From Streptomyces sp. RFCAC02 (GTDB lineage: Bacteria > Actinomycetota > Actinomycetes > Streptomycetales > Streptomycetaceae), in contig NZ_SAUH01000001.1 of the NCBI RefSeq assembly GCF_004193175.1, forward strand, positions 3,619,001-3,683,000: DNA of 64,000 nt. Direction: 5' to 3'. A program made the position numbers and the translations under genes. How positions within the stretch are numbered: position 1 is the stretch's first letter; each line of letters begins with the position of its first letter. Positions 9,617 through 18,610 of this stretch are shown here, in pieces. The notes under the pieces are model-generated. The model worked only from the letters and a program-made list of their open reading frames with translations, did not search any database and was not told the DNA's origin.

Positions 9617-10229
9617 AGCGTGCCGCCGGCTCCCAGTGCTCACCGGCGTAGGGCGTGTGGAACAGCGAGGGCAGCGCGAGGAGGCGGCGCAGCACGTCGG
9701 CGCGGCCCTCGCGGAACGCGTCGTCGTCCACGTACGCGTACTCCTGGCGCACGGCCGCCGCGTACGCCGCGTACTGCTCCGGTGAGCCCGCCAGGACGGC
9801 GAGGTCGGCGTCGCAGAGCGCGGCGCCGTTGCGGTCGTCCGGGTCCGGGTCGTGCCCGGCGGTGAGGCGTACGAGCCGCGCGACCTCGGCGGCGCGGCGC
9901 CCGGCACCGAGGAGGTCCTCGGCGAGGCGGGCGCTCATCTCCTCGTTGTCCGGCGAGTACGGGTCGTAGATCGCGTCGTGGAACCAGGCGGCCAGCTCCA
10001 CGGCGATCGGATCGGTGGGGTGACCGGCCAGCTCGTCGAGGCGACCGAGGACGGCGGCCAGGTGGGCGGTCGTGTGGTAGCGGCGGTGGGGTTCGGCCCA
10101 GCGGGCGAGGAGCTCGCGGCCGAGGCGTTCGCCGGCGGGTCCTGCGTTCCCGGGGAGGGCGGTGAAGCGGCGGAGCAGCGCCGCCTCCTGGTCGGAGGGC
10201 GGGGAGTCCGGGGGAGGGGTGGCGGCCAT
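9579..10229 (-). CDS. HD-domain protein, predicted metal-dependent phosphohydrolase
   Basis: A 216-residue cytosolic protein. The HD-type ligands are visible as HTTAHL near the start and WFHDAIYDPYSPDNEE, the His-Asp pair, in the middle. A conserved CDADLAVLAGS segment follows. Substrate is unknown; many relatives are annotated only as N-methyl-D-aspartate-receptor NMDAR2C-like or HD proteins. Starts at 10229 and 10238 are both possible. It is convergent with and overlaps the MFS gene. Confidence 0.8.
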   Translation of the reverse strand: MAATPPPDSPPSDQEAALLRRFTALPGNAGPAGERLGRELLARWAEPHRRYHTTAHLAAVLGRLDELAGHPTDPIAVELAAWFHDAIYDPYSPDNEEMSARLAEDLLGAGRRAAEVARLVRLTAGHDPDPDDRNGAALCDADLAVLAGSPEQYAAYAAAVRQEYAYVDDDAFREGRADVLRRLLALPSLFHTPYAGEHWEPAARFNLRGELQLLTA

Positions 10230-10266
10230 GCCGACCATTCTCGCGCGGGGCGGGCCGGCCGGCGGG

Positions 10267-10998
10267 TCAGTGGCGTGTCCCGGGCAGCGCGCCGGGAGCA
10301 CGACCCCGCGCGCGGTCGGCGGCGCGTGCGCGGAGGAGGAGCAGCAGGGCGCCGGTGATGAGCACGGCGGTGAGCGCGAGCGCCGCGCGGGGATCGGCGC
10401 GGGTGGTGGCCAGGGCACCGAGCAGTGCGCCGCCGGTCATGGCCGCGAGGGCGCCGGCGCGTCGCAGCACGGTGGCCCGGTCGCCGGGACCCGCGCCCGT
10501 CACCAGGGAGACGAGGGTCGAGGTGATGACGACGGTGCTGAGGTCGGTGAGGCCGAGGGGGCGCACGGCGGCCGTCTGCGCGCCCATCATCAGCGCGAGC
10601 ACGGCCGTCAGGACCGTGGCGGCCGGCTCGCCGGGTCCTGCGCCGGGCCACAGCGCCGCGAGGAGGACGGCGAGGCACAGCTCGCCGGCCAGCACGAACA
10701 GGGCGACGCGCGGCAGCCGGGGTACGCCGCCCGTGCGGCGCACCAGCCGGCCCGTCAGCGCGGCCCCGGCGGCGAAGGCGGCGAACGCCACCAGCGGATG
10801 CAGTACCGGGAGCCCGTCGGCGCCGGCCAGGGCGAAGCCGAGGAGCAGGACGTTCCCCGTCATGTTGCCGGTGAACACGCGGTCGAGCGCGAGGTAGCTG
10901 ACGGCGTCCACCATGCCGGCGGCGGCCGTCAGCACGAGCAGCGCGCCGGGGTACGCGGCGGGCAGTGGGGCGGCGGGCGGTGCGGGGGCGGCGCTCAC
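10267..10998 (-). CDS. YoaK/DUF1275 family membrane protein
   Basis: A 243-residue integral membrane protein with about six hydrophobic segments. The family hallmarks are present: AAGMVDAVSYLALDRVFTGN followed by MTGNVLLLG, and MGAQTAAVRPLG further on. DUF1275 proteins have no proven function. The GTG start at 10998 fits the usual length. It ends 37 nt before the HD-protein start. Confidence 0.85.
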   Translation of the reverse strand: MSAAPAPPAAPLPAAYPGALLVLTAAAGMVDAVSYLALDRVFTGNMTGNVLLLGFALAGADGLPVLHPLVAFAAFAAGAALTGRLVRRTGGVPRLPRVALFVLAGELCLAVLLAALWPGAGPGEPAATVLTAVLALMMGAQTAAVRPLGLTDLSTVVITSTLVSLVTGAGPGDRATVLRRAGALAAMTGGALLGALATTRADPRAALALTAVLITGALLLLLRARAADRARGRAPGALPGTRH

Positions 10999-11009
10999 GG
11001 GCAGTGAGC

Positions 11010-11699
11010 TTAGGCGCTGTCCGCCGGGACGGGGCGCGAGGCGAGGCGGGCGCAGCGGCGGCAGGCACGGGCGGACGACGCGAGGACGGCGTGCGACGCG
11101 GCGGTGAGCGCGCCGGCCGCCGCCGCGCGGGGCCAGTCGCCGGCCACGACCGCGCCGGCGGCGAGCAGCAGGGACGTGATCCCCAGGGTGACGGCGGCTG
11201 CGGTCCCCGTCCACGCGACGGCGAGCGGGAGCCCGCGCGGGGTGCGCACACGGCGTGCGACCGGGCCGGTGACGACGGCCAGGGTGGCCGCCGCGAGCGC
11301 CGCGACCACGGCCGCGGTCACGGTCAGGAGGACGACGGAGAGCGGACGGTGCGCGCCGCCCCCCGGGGTCCGGGCGGCCAGCAGCGCGCACAGGACGAGC
11401 ACGGGCAGGACGGCCGCCGCGGACACGGCCGTGCGGCGGATCTGGGCGGCGGTCAGCTCCCGCTGGCAGTCGGGGACGAGGTCGGCGGGGGCGCCGAACT
11501 CGTGCAGCGCGGCGCGGGTGGCGTGCCCGCGCGGCAGGCCCCGGCGCAGGTGACCGGCCACCGTGTCCGCGAGGCCGTCCCTGATCTCGCCGACGAGGCG
11601 GGCCTTGGCGCGCGGCGGGCCGAGGAGGGCGGCGTCGAGCGCGGCGGCGTACCGGTCGGCCGCCTCGCCGGCCTCGTCCACGGCGTCCCGCGGGGTCAC
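11010..11699 (-). CDS. Membrane protein partner of the PadR regulator
   Basis: A 229-residue protein with a cytosolic helical N-terminal region (about 1-85, resembling the permease-prefix domain found before FtsX-like permeases) and four hydrophobic segments after it. Its GTG start overlaps the PadR stop by 4 nt (GTGA), the standard PadR-DUF1700/permease-prefix pairing in actinobacteria. The usual guess is a membrane-stress or export function under PadR control, without proof. Confidence 0.75.
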   Translation of the reverse strand: MTPRDAVDEAGEAADRYAAALDAALLGPPRAKARLVGEIRDGLADTVAGHLRRGLPRGHATRAALHEFGAPADLVPDCQRELTAAQIRRTAVSAAAVLPVLVLCALLAARTPGGGAHRPLSVVLLTVTAAVVAALAAATLAVVTGPVARRVRTPRGLPLAVAWTGTAAAVTLGITSLLLAAGAVVAGDWPRAAAAGALTAASHAVLASSARACRRCARLASRPVPADSA

Positions 11700-12043
11700 G
11701 CGGGCAGCCCGGGACCGGGTGCGCCGGGGGTCAGGACGGCGCCGATGGCGGACGTGAACTCCCGCCACGCCGCCCGCTCCCCGGCCAGGGCCTGCCGTCC
11801 CGCGCCGGTCAGCTCGTAGGCGCGGCGGCGGCGCTCGCCGGCCGACGTCTGCCAGTGGCTGCGCAGGAGACCGAGACGCTCGAGCCGCGCCAGGGCCGGG
11901 TAGACCGTGCCGGTGCGCAGCTCCAGCGCGCCGCCGCTCCGCCGCTGGACGGCCGTGATGATCGCGTACCCGTGCAGCGGGCCGTCCTCCAGGACCGCCA
12001 GCAGCACGCCGTCGAGGTGCCCCCGTACCGCGTCCGCCTTCAT
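11696..12043 (-). CDS. PadR family transcriptional regulator
   Basis: A 115-residue winged-helix repressor of the short PadR-s2 type. It has the signature LLAVLEDGPLHGYAII near residues 14-29, then TGTVYPALARLERLGLL as recognition helix and wing. It controls the coupled membrane-protein gene behind it and probably itself. No operator palindrome was evident in the 150 bases upstream. Confidence 0.9.
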   Translation of the reverse strand: MKADAVRGHLDGVLLAVLEDGPLHGYAIITAVQRRSGGALELRTGTVYPALARLERLGLLRSHWQTSAGERRRRAYELTGAGRQALAGERAAWREFTSAIGAVLTPGAPGPGLPA

Positions 12044-12216
12044 GAGTGGGCAGCCTACACGTCCAGGGTGGGCGGAGGTCGCCCCGTCCACCCCGTCGTC
12101 CCCGTCCTCCCGCCGGCGGACGGGGCGTGATCACCGGCGCGCGGGACGCCCGGTACACGCTCGCGCTCCTACCGTTCGGCACCGGCACGTCCGACAGCGG
12201 CAGAACGGAAGACCCC

Positions 12217-12384
12217 ATGGAAGCGACCCCGCGCACGAGCGCGGCCGAGGCGGCCGGGTACGCGGCCGCCGTCCTCGTCCTCATCGGCGGCGGCGTGTTC
12301 CTGACCTCGGCCGTCCTCAACTGGCTCGTCGGCCCGGCGGTCACCGTCGTGTGCGTCGCGGCGGCCGGGCGGCGGTCCCGATGA
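12217..12384 (+). CDS. Small membrane protein
   Basis: A 55-residue protein with two hydrophobic stretches (about residues 12-31 and 35-50) and a basic end, suggesting a two-helix membrane protein. No family recognised. It overlaps the start of the next gene by 4 nt (ATGA), which supports it being translated. The ribosome-binding site GGAAG is modest. Confidence 0.6.
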   Translation: MEATPRTSAAEAAGYAAAVLVLIGGGVFLTSAVLNWLVGPAVTVVCVAAAGRRSR

Positions 12385-13370
12385 GCTGGGCGGCGCACGA
12401 GCTGGAGAGCTACCTCCTGCACAAGCACATCAAGGCGCCCGTCTCGTTCCTCGCGATCCTCACCGGCTCGCTGGCGCCGGACATGCTGACCAAGCTGCCG
12501 GTGTACGGCATACGCCTCGGCAGCCTCGTCATCGCGCCGGACCGGCCGTGGGACTACCACCGGGGCTGGCCGGGCGCCGGACCGACGCACTCGCTGATGT
12601 TCGGCGTCGTCCTCGGGGTGCTCGTGCTGTGGCTGTTCCGCAGCCGAACGTGGGCGCTCGGCCTCTTCGCCGGGACGACCGCGCATGTACTCACCGACGT
12701 GTTCGACAGCGTCGGCACGATGGTGTTCTTCCCCTTCACCACCCAGCACTACAGCGCCGGCATGTGGGCGTACGCGGCCCAGGCCGGACGGTACGGGGAC
12801 GCCGCCGCCTACTACGGCAGCCTCGGTCTCGCCTGGGACCTGTTCTGGCTCGCGCTCGCGCTGCTCGGCTTCCGCGTGCTGCGGGCACGGTACTTCTTCA
12901 CCGAGGTGGTGCCGTCCGACCCCGCGTGGGGATGGCTGCGGCGCCGGCTGCACCTGTCCGACCGGGTGCTCCTCGCCTGCTACAGGGCGTACTTCGTCTA
13001 CGGTGCGTGCCGCATCGTGGCATGGACGCTGTGGGCGCGGCTGGTCGAGGGGGCGCCGATGGACTGGTCCTGGGGCGGCCCGTACTGGGTGGACAAGGTG
13101 ACGCTCGATCCGGTCGCGCCCACCACGCTGCTCGCCCACACGGCGGTCGGCGCCACCGGTCTCGCCGTCACGCTGTGGCTGCTGTGGGTGCTTCTCGTGC
13201 GGCGGCTGTGGCGTGCGGCGGGACCGGCGGAGACGGGCGGAACGCCCGTGATGGGGCGTCAGGACGCGATTGTCAGTGGTGGGTGGGAGAGTCGGGGATC
13301 GACGGAGACGTCCGGTTCGCCGGTCCCCGTCGCGGATCAGTCCAGTTCCTCGGGGAGGGGTTCGGCATGA
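12381..13370 (+). CDS. YdjM-like membrane-bound metal-dependent hydrolase
   Basis: A 329-residue multi-spanning membrane protein. The N-terminal HKHIKAPVSFLAILTGSLAPDM and later RGWPGAGPTHSL and GTTAHVLTDVFDSVG segments carry the scattered His/Asp residues typical of the YdjM/DUF457 family of predicted membrane hydrolases. The last about 50 residues are hydrophilic and Ser/Gly-rich, probably not part of the fold. It is coupled to the small membrane protein upstream. Its end overlaps the convergent helicase gene by 34 bp. Confidence 0.75.
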   Translation: MSWAAHELESYLLHKHIKAPVSFLAILTGSLAPDMLTKLPVYGIRLGSLVIAPDRPWDYHRGWPGAGPTHSLMFGVVLGVLVLWLFRSRTWALGLFAGTTAHVLTDVFDSVGTMVFFPFTTQHYSAGMWAYAAQAGRYGDAAAYYGSLGLAWDLFWLALALLGFRVLRARYFFTEVVPSDPAWGWLRRRLHLSDRVLLACYRAYFVYGACRIVAWTLWARLVEGAPMDWSWGGPYWVDKVTLDPVAPTTLLAHTAVGATGLAVTLWLLWVLLVRRLWRAAGPAETGGTPVMGRQDAIVSGGWESRGSTETSGSPVPVADQSSSSGRGSA

Positions 13371-15385
13371 GTGACCGTCAGGCCGGAAACGGCGCGCGTC
13401 AGGCAGACGTACAGGCGCCGCAGGCCCGTGCGGCGGTCCGGCTCGCCGGCCACCACGGCCGCCGGCTCGTCCAGCACCACCCAGTCGTACTCCAGACCCT
13501 TCGCGAGCGACGCGGGGACGAGCGTCAGCCGCGCGCCCGACGTCGTCTCCTCGCCCGGCGTGAGGCAGGGCAGCCCGGCCTCCTTCAGCGCCTGCTCCAG
13601 CGCCGGCGCCCGGGTGTCCGCGGCGATCAGGCCGACGGAGCCCTCCCGCTCCAGGAACTCCCGGCACGCCGCCACCACGTCCCCGACGCCCGCCACCTGC
13701 CTGATCCCGAACGCGCCGGCCGCGTCACGGACCGAGGTCGCCTCCGACAGGTCCGGCGCGATCGACGGCAGCAGCCGCGACGCGTACGCGATCACCGAGC
13801 GCGGCACGCGGAATCCCTGCGTCAGCTCCTCGACCCGGCCGTCGGGCTTCCCGAGGTGCGTGAGCGCCGCCGCCCAACTGTCCGTCGCCCACGGCGTGGT
13901 GCCCTGCGCGATGTCGCCGAGGATCGTGGCCGACCCCGTGCTGCACCGCCGCCCCACCGCCCGGTACTGCATCGGCGACAGGTCCTGCGCCTCGTCCAGC
14001 ACCACATGGCCGAGGGACGGCGTGCGCTCCACCAGGTCGTGCGCCTCGTCCACGAGCACCGCGTCCGCCGCCGACCAGGGGGCCGACTTCACGCTCCGCG
14101 GCGCCCGGTCCCACAGCAGGGCGCGCCGCTCGTCCGCGTCGAGGACACCGTCTGCCTGCTCCGCGAGGAACGCCGCGTCGGTCAGCAGCCGCAGCACCAG
14201 CTTCGCCGGATCGACCGGGGGCAGCGCCGCCTTCACCGCCGCCTTCACGGCCGGCGTGCGGGCCACCGCGTTCTGCACGCGGTCGTCCGGGGCCTCGCCC
14301 GCCTGCTCCATCTGCACGAGGACCAGGTGCGCGATCCGCTGCGGCAGCGCCTCGCGGGCCGCGCCGTAGCGGATGTCACGCTCCATCAGCTCGCGCACCA
14401 GCTCCGCCACCCGCTCCGCGGCGACGCGCCACCGCCGCGAGCCCCGCACCACGACGACGCCCTCGTCCGGCATCCGCACGCCCGACCACACGGCCCGCCT
14501 CAGCACCGCCGCCATCCGCGCGTCGCCCTTGACCGCCGCCGCCTCCGCCGTGTCCGTGCCGCGCACCTCGACGCGGCCGACGAGGTCCTGCACCGTGGTC
14601 TGCCGCACCTCCAGCTCGCCCAGCGTCGGCAGGACCTGCTCGATGTACCGGAGGAACGAACTGTTCGGCCCGATCACGAGCGTGCCGGCGCGGGCCAGCC
14701 GCTCCCTGTGCGCGTACAGCAGGTAGGCGACACGGTGCAGGCCGACCGCCGTCTTCCCGGTGCCGGGGGCGCCCTGCACGCAGACCGTGCCGCTGAGCGG
14801 CGCGCGGACCAGCTCGTCCTGCTCGGGCTGGATCGTCGCCACGATGTCGCGCATCGGGCCGACGCGGGGCCGCTCGATCTCCCGCTGGAGCAGGGCGCTC
14901 GCCCGTTCGCCCTCGGCGGGGTCGGTCAGGTGCTCGTCCTCGTACGCCGTCAGGTCGCCGCCGTCGTAGCCGAAGCGGCGGCGCAGCGCCACGTCCTGCG
15001 GGTCGGCCTTCGTCGCCCGGTAGAACGCCTGCGACACCGGCGCGCGCCAGTCGATCACCATCGGGTCGCCGTCCCCGTCGTGGACGTGGCGGCGGCCGAT
15101 GTAGAAGCGGCGGCCGTGCTCGCCGTCCTCGTCGATGGCGTGCTCGAAGTCGAGGCGGCCGAAGAAGAGCGGGGTGCCCGCCAGGTCGGCCAGGGAGGCG
15201 ATGCGCGCCTCGATCTCCGCGGCGAGGACTTCGGCGTTGACCCAGTTCGCCGTGACGTCGGCGATGTTGAGGGCCTCCGTCTCGGTCCGCATGGCGCGCA
15301 GGGCCGCCCGGGAGGCGGCGAGGTGCGCCCGCTCCGCCTCCAGGGGCGACGCGGCGGACGGGGACGACGAGGGGGGAACGGGCAT
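13337..15385 (-). CDS. helD: HelD-like superfamily 1 helicase (RNA polymerase-associated)
   Basis: A 682-residue SF1 ATPase of the HelD group. It has a coiled N-terminal arm (residues 1-60), a Walker A GAPGTGKTAVG, a Walker B-like VVLDEAQDLSPMQ, and a C-terminal GLEYDWVVLDEP motif near the end. HelD proteins dislodge stalled RNA polymerase from DNA, and some actinobacterial members (HelR) give rifamycin tolerance. The ATG has a GGAGGCACC ribosome-binding site. I saw no rifamycin-associated element upstream, so which HelD subclass it belongs to is open. Confidence 0.9.
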   Translation of the reverse strand: MPVPPSSSPSAASPLEAERAHLAASRAALRAMRTETEALNIADVTANWVNAEVLAAEIEARIASLADLAGTPLFFGRLDFEHAIDEDGEHGRRFYIGRRHVHDGDGDPMVIDWRAPVSQAFYRATKADPQDVALRRRFGYDGGDLTAYEDEHLTDPAEGERASALLQREIERPRVGPMRDIVATIQPEQDELVRAPLSGTVCVQGAPGTGKTAVGLHRVAYLLYAHRERLARAGTLVIGPNSSFLRYIEQVLPTLGELEVRQTTVQDLVGRVEVRGTDTAEAAAVKGDARMAAVLRRAVWSGVRMPDEGVVVVRGSRRWRVAAERVAELVRELMERDIRYGAAREALPQRIAHLVLVQMEQAGEAPDDRVQNAVARTPAVKAAVKAALPPVDPAKLVLRLLTDAAFLAEQADGVLDADERRALLWDRAPRSVKSAPWSAADAVLVDEAHDLVERTPSLGHVVLDEAQDLSPMQYRAVGRRCSTGSATILGDIAQGTTPWATDSWAAALTHLGKPDGRVEELTQGFRVPRSVIAYASRLLPSIAPDLSEATSVRDAAGAFGIRQVAGVGDVVAACREFLEREGSVGLIAADTRAPALEQALKEAGLPCLTPGEETTSGARLTLVPASLAKGLEYDWVVLDEPAAVVAGEPDRRTGLRRLYVCLTRAVSGLTVTHAEPLPEELD

Positions 15386-15706
15386 GGCGGTGCCTCCGGC
15401 GGCTGCGGGCGGGCGGATCCGTGGTGTCCGCGGTGCGGACGTGCCGGCCGGTTTCCGTCCGGCCGGCTCCTACCGGCGGGGCGACCGCCCGGAGGAGGCA
15501 AGGCACGGGAGCTTAGGACCGGCCCGCGGCGCCGCGCAAATCCATTCCCCCCGCCCACCGGACCGGGGGCCGCCCCCGGAGGAGGCGTCGGGGTCCCGAC
15601 CCCCGGCTCCCTAGGGGACGGCCGTCCCCGCGGCGGAGGAACCCCGGGGGCGAAGCAGACCTTCGGCCGATGCCCCGGCACCCGCCCGGACGGCACGCTG
15701 GAGCAC
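15386..15706. other. Gene-free interval upstream of helD
   Basis: About 320 very GC-rich bases without a convincing coding frame. It holds the helD leader, with a 9-bp hairpin (15443-15451 with 15459-15467) and small repeats, but no recognisable promoter or operator. Confidence 0.3.
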
Positions 15707-15907
15707 ATGAGCACTGCTGCCGCCGCCCCCCTGGGCGCTCCCGTCTCCCGCCCCTCCACCGCCTCCGCGCACGGCGCCCGGAAGCCCCGCGGCCCGGTGA
15801 CCGGCGCGCTGCACGCGCTGCGCGTCCTCGCGGGCACCGCCGTCGAGATCGTGGTCCTCGGCCGTGTGGACGCCCCGGGACCCGCCCTCGTGCACCGTCG
15901 GCCCTGA
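15707..15907 (+). CDS. Small hypothetical protein
   Basis: A 66-residue Ala/Pro-rich frame starting MSTAAAAPLGAPVSRPS, with a hydrophobic patch (ALRVLAGTAVEIVVLGRV) near the C-terminus. It lies alone on the plus strand between two minus-strand helicase genes. I do not recognise a family. Third-position GC is high, but so is the background, so the call is tentative. Confidence 0.4.
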   Translation: MSTAAAAPLGAPVSRPSTASAHGARKPRGPVTGALHALRVLAGTAVEIVVLGRVDAPGPALVHRRP

Positions 15908-15921
15908 GCCGGACGCGCCGG

Positions 15922-17601
15922 TCAGAGGCCGTCGCGCTCCTCGCCGGCCCGCTCCTCGCCGGACACCGTCGGCACGTCGGCCGCGTCCACGATGCGGTAG
16001 GCGTAGCCCTGCTCCGCGAGGAACCGCTGCCGGTGCGCCGCGAACTCCTGGTCGATCGTGTCCCGCGCCACCACCGAGTAGAACCGCGCCTCGTGCCCGT
16101 CCGCCTTCGGCCGCAGCACCCGGCCCAGCCGCTGGGCCTCCTCCTGCCGCGACCCGAACGTGCCGGACACCTGGATCGCGACGGTCGCCTCGGGCAGGTC
16201 GATGGAGAAGTTCGCCACCTTGGAGACCACCAGGACGGACAGCTCGCCCGCCCGGAACGCGTCGAACAGCCGCTCGCGCTGCGTGTTGGTCGTCTCGCCC
16301 TTGATCACGGGCACACCGAGCCGCTCGCCCAGGTCGTCGAGCTGGTCGATGTACTGCCCGATGACGAGCGTCGGCTCCCCCGCGTGCTGCCGCACCAGGG
16401 CCTCGGTGACACGCCGCTTCGCGTCCGTCGTGGAGCAGAAGCGGTACCGCTCCTCCGGCTCGGCCATGGCGTACGCCAGCCGCTCCGACTCGGTCAGGTC
16501 CACGCGGACCTCGACGCAGTCGGCCGGCGCGATGTACCCCTGCGCCTCGATCTCCTTCCACGGCGCGTCGAACCGCTTCGGCCCGATGAGCGAGAACACG
16601 TCCGACTCCCGGCCGTCCTCGCGCACCAGCGTCGCGGTGAGCCCGAGCCGCCGCCGCGCCTGCAGGTCCGCCGTGAACTTGAACACGGGCGCCGGCAGCA
16701 GGTGCACCTCGTCGTAGACGATCAGCCCCCAGTCGCGGGAGTCGAACAGCTCCAGGTGCGGGTAGACACCCTTCCGCTTCGTCGTGAGGACCTGGTACGT
16801 CGCGATGGTGACCGGCCTGATCTCCTTGCGGGTGCCGCTGTACTCGCCGATCTCGTCCTCGGTGAGGGAGGTGCGCCGCACCAGCTCGGACTTCCACTGG
16901 CGGGCCGACACCGTGTTGGTGACGAGGATCAGCGTCGTCGACCCGGCCCGCGCCATGGCCCCGGCGCCGACCAGTGTCTTCCCCGCGCCGCACGGCAGGA
17001 CCACGACGCCCGAGCCGCCGTGCCAGAAGCCGTCCACGGCCTGCCGCTGGTAGGGCCGCAGCGCCCAGCCGTCCTCATCGAGCGCGATCGGGTGCGCCTC
17101 GCCGTCCACATAGCCGGCCAGGTCCTCCGCCGGCCAGCCGAGCCGCAGCAGCGCCTGCTTGATCTGCCCGCGCTCGGACGGGTGGACGGCCACCGTGTCC
17201 GCGTCCACCCGCGCCCCGACCAGCGGCTGCACCCGCTTGCTGCGCAGCACCTCCTCCAGGACGGGTCGGTCCGTCGTCTGCAGGACGAGGCCGTGCGCCG
17301 GGTGCTTGACGAGGGTGAGCCGCCCGTACCTGGCCATCGTCTCGGCGATGTCGACGAGGAGCGCCTGCGGCACGGGATAGCGCGAATACGTGACGAGCGC
17401 GTCCACGACCTGCTCGGCGTCGTGCCCGGCGGCGCGGGCGTTCCACAGGCCGAGGGGCGTGAGGCGGTAGGTGTGGATGTGCTCGGGCGACCGCTCCAGC
17501 TCGGCGAACGGGGCGATGGCGCGCCGGCACTCCTCGGCACGCTCGTGGTCGACTTCAAGGAGCAGGGTTTTGTCGCTCTGGACGATGAGCGGCCCGGTCA
17601 C
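15922..17601 (-). CDS. XPB/Ssl2-type DNA repair helicase
   Basis: A 559-residue SF2 helicase of the bacterial XPB type, probably acting in DNA repair. An N-terminal helicase-XPB domain (1-150) precedes the Walker A GVVVLPCGAGKTLVGAGAM. The DEAH-like box is IVYDEVHLL, motif III is LGLTATL, and motif VI is QEEAQRLGRVLRP. The GTG at 17601 is preferred because AAGGAGA lies just upstream and the XPB domain begins at once. It is separated from the APH-like gene by 70 nt in the same direction. Confidence 0.92.
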   Translation of the reverse strand: MTGPLIVQSDKTLLLEVDHERAEECRRAIAPFAELERSPEHIHTYRLTPLGLWNARAAGHDAEQVVDALVTYSRYPVPQALLVDIAETMARYGRLTLVKHPAHGLVLQTTDRPVLEEVLRSKRVQPLVGARVDADTVAVHPSERGQIKQALLRLGWPAEDLAGYVDGEAHPIALDEDGWALRPYQRQAVDGFWHGGSGVVVLPCGAGKTLVGAGAMARAGSTTLILVTNTVSARQWKSELVRRTSLTEDEIGEYSGTRKEIRPVTIATYQVLTTKRKGVYPHLELFDSRDWGLIVYDEVHLLPAPVFKFTADLQARRRLGLTATLVREDGRESDVFSLIGPKRFDAPWKEIEAQGYIAPADCVEVRVDLTESERLAYAMAEPEERYRFCSTTDAKRRVTEALVRQHAGEPTLVIGQYIDQLDDLGERLGVPVIKGETTNTQRERLFDAFRAGELSVLVVSKVANFSIDLPEATVAIQVSGTFGSRQEEAQRLGRVLRPKADGHEARFYSVVARDTIDQEFAAHRQRFLAEQGYAYRIVDAADVPTVSGEERAGEERDGL

Positions 17602-17671
17602 ACGCGTCTCCTTCGGAACTGGGGCACGGGGTCTGCGGCGGACAAGCCTCCAGTGTCGCACCCGCCGCCGG

Positions 17672-18556
17672 TCAGCGGAGCGCTTCCCAGATCGCCACCT
17701 GGACGGGGGAGGGGCCGCCCTCGCCGCCCTCGACGGACCACAGGGCGTTCTGCAGGACGCGGCCGAGGGTCCACGCACGGGCGCGGTCCCGGTCGGCGCC
17801 GAGGATCCCGGTCATCAGGTCGAAGCGGGGCCGGACGAGGGCCGGGTCGAAGCGGTTGTTCAGCGCGGGCAGCAGTTCGAAGCACGGGTCGCCGACCAGC
17901 GGTTTCGGGTCGATCGCGAGCCATGGTTCGCGGTCGGCGCCGGGCAGCGGGGCGAGGACGTTCTCGTAGTGCAGGTCCCAGTGCAGGAGCCGGTCGCCCG
18001 GCTCGTCCGCCACCTCGCGCACCGCGGCGGCGCAGTCCTCCAGCAGCCGGTGGTGCGCGGGGTCCGCGTGGCGCAGCGCGCCGGGCAGGCGGTCGAGCAT
18101 GCCGTGGGTGATGTCCCGCAGGTGCCGCAGGCCGGGCGGCGGGTCGGCGCGGGTGAGGCGGGCCAGCAGCGTGGTGAGGAGCGTGACGGCCTCGCGCTCG
18201 TCGCCGACGCTGTCGAGGGAGCGGTGGGAGAGCCGTTCCAGCAGCATCGAGCCGGTCGCCGGATCGTGGGCGAGGAGCCGGACGGCACCGTCACCGCCCC
18301 AGGCCGTGAGGGCGGCCGGTTCGCCCTCGCTCTCCTCGTCCACGGGCTGGAGCTTGAGGACGGCGGGTGTGCCGTCCCGGGTGACGGCCGGCAGGACGAG
18401 GGCGACGGCCCCGTGCCGGGCGGGGCCTGCCGGGCGGAGCCCCCAGTGGTCGAGCATGCGCTCGGCGAGCGCGGGAAGCTCCGCGACCCAGCGGCGGCCC
18501 GCGTCACCGTTGTACCGGGCATGGGAATCGGCCAGGGCGGCCGGAACACTGATCAC
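17672..18556 (-). CDS. APH(6)/hydroxyurea-type phosphotransferase
   Basis: A 294-residue aminoglycoside phosphotransferase-fold enzyme of the APH_6_hur group, which includes streptomycin 6-kinases. Catalytic loop HWDLHYEN and metal motif AIDPKPLVGDP are intact, as is LLLERL upstream. Members from streptomycetes phosphorylate streptomycin or hydroxyurea, but many have unknown substrates, and no antibiotic cluster is nearby. GTG start. It lies between the XPB helicase and the DHFR-like gene on the same strand. Confidence 0.85.
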   Translation of the reverse strand: MISVPAALADSHARYNGDAGRRWVAELPALAERMLDHWGLRPAGPARHGAVALVLPAVTRDGTPAVLKLQPVDEESEGEPAALTAWGGDGAVRLLAHDPATGSMLLERLSHRSLDSVGDEREAVTLLTTLLARLTRADPPPGLRHLRDITHGMLDRLPGALRHADPAHHRLLEDCAAAVREVADEPGDRLLHWDLHYENVLAPLPGADREPWLAIDPKPLVGDPCFELLPALNNRFDPALVRPRFDLMTGILGADRDRARAWTLGRVLQNALWSVEGGEGGPSPVQVAIWEALR

Positions 18557-18610
18557 CCGGGCAGCGTACGGGCGCCACCGCCGGCCGTCATCCGGCGGCG
18601 GGCCGGCCGC

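Noticed and set aside
15386..15545. Rifamycin-associated element upstream of helD
   Set aside because: No matching inverted repeat of the published type was found, so a rifamycin-resistance role is not claimed.
12548..15907. Plus-strand open frame of 1119 codons across helD
   Set aside because: Antisense shadow of the helicase, caused by high third-position GC. Only its last 66 codons (15707-15907) are kept as a possible gene.
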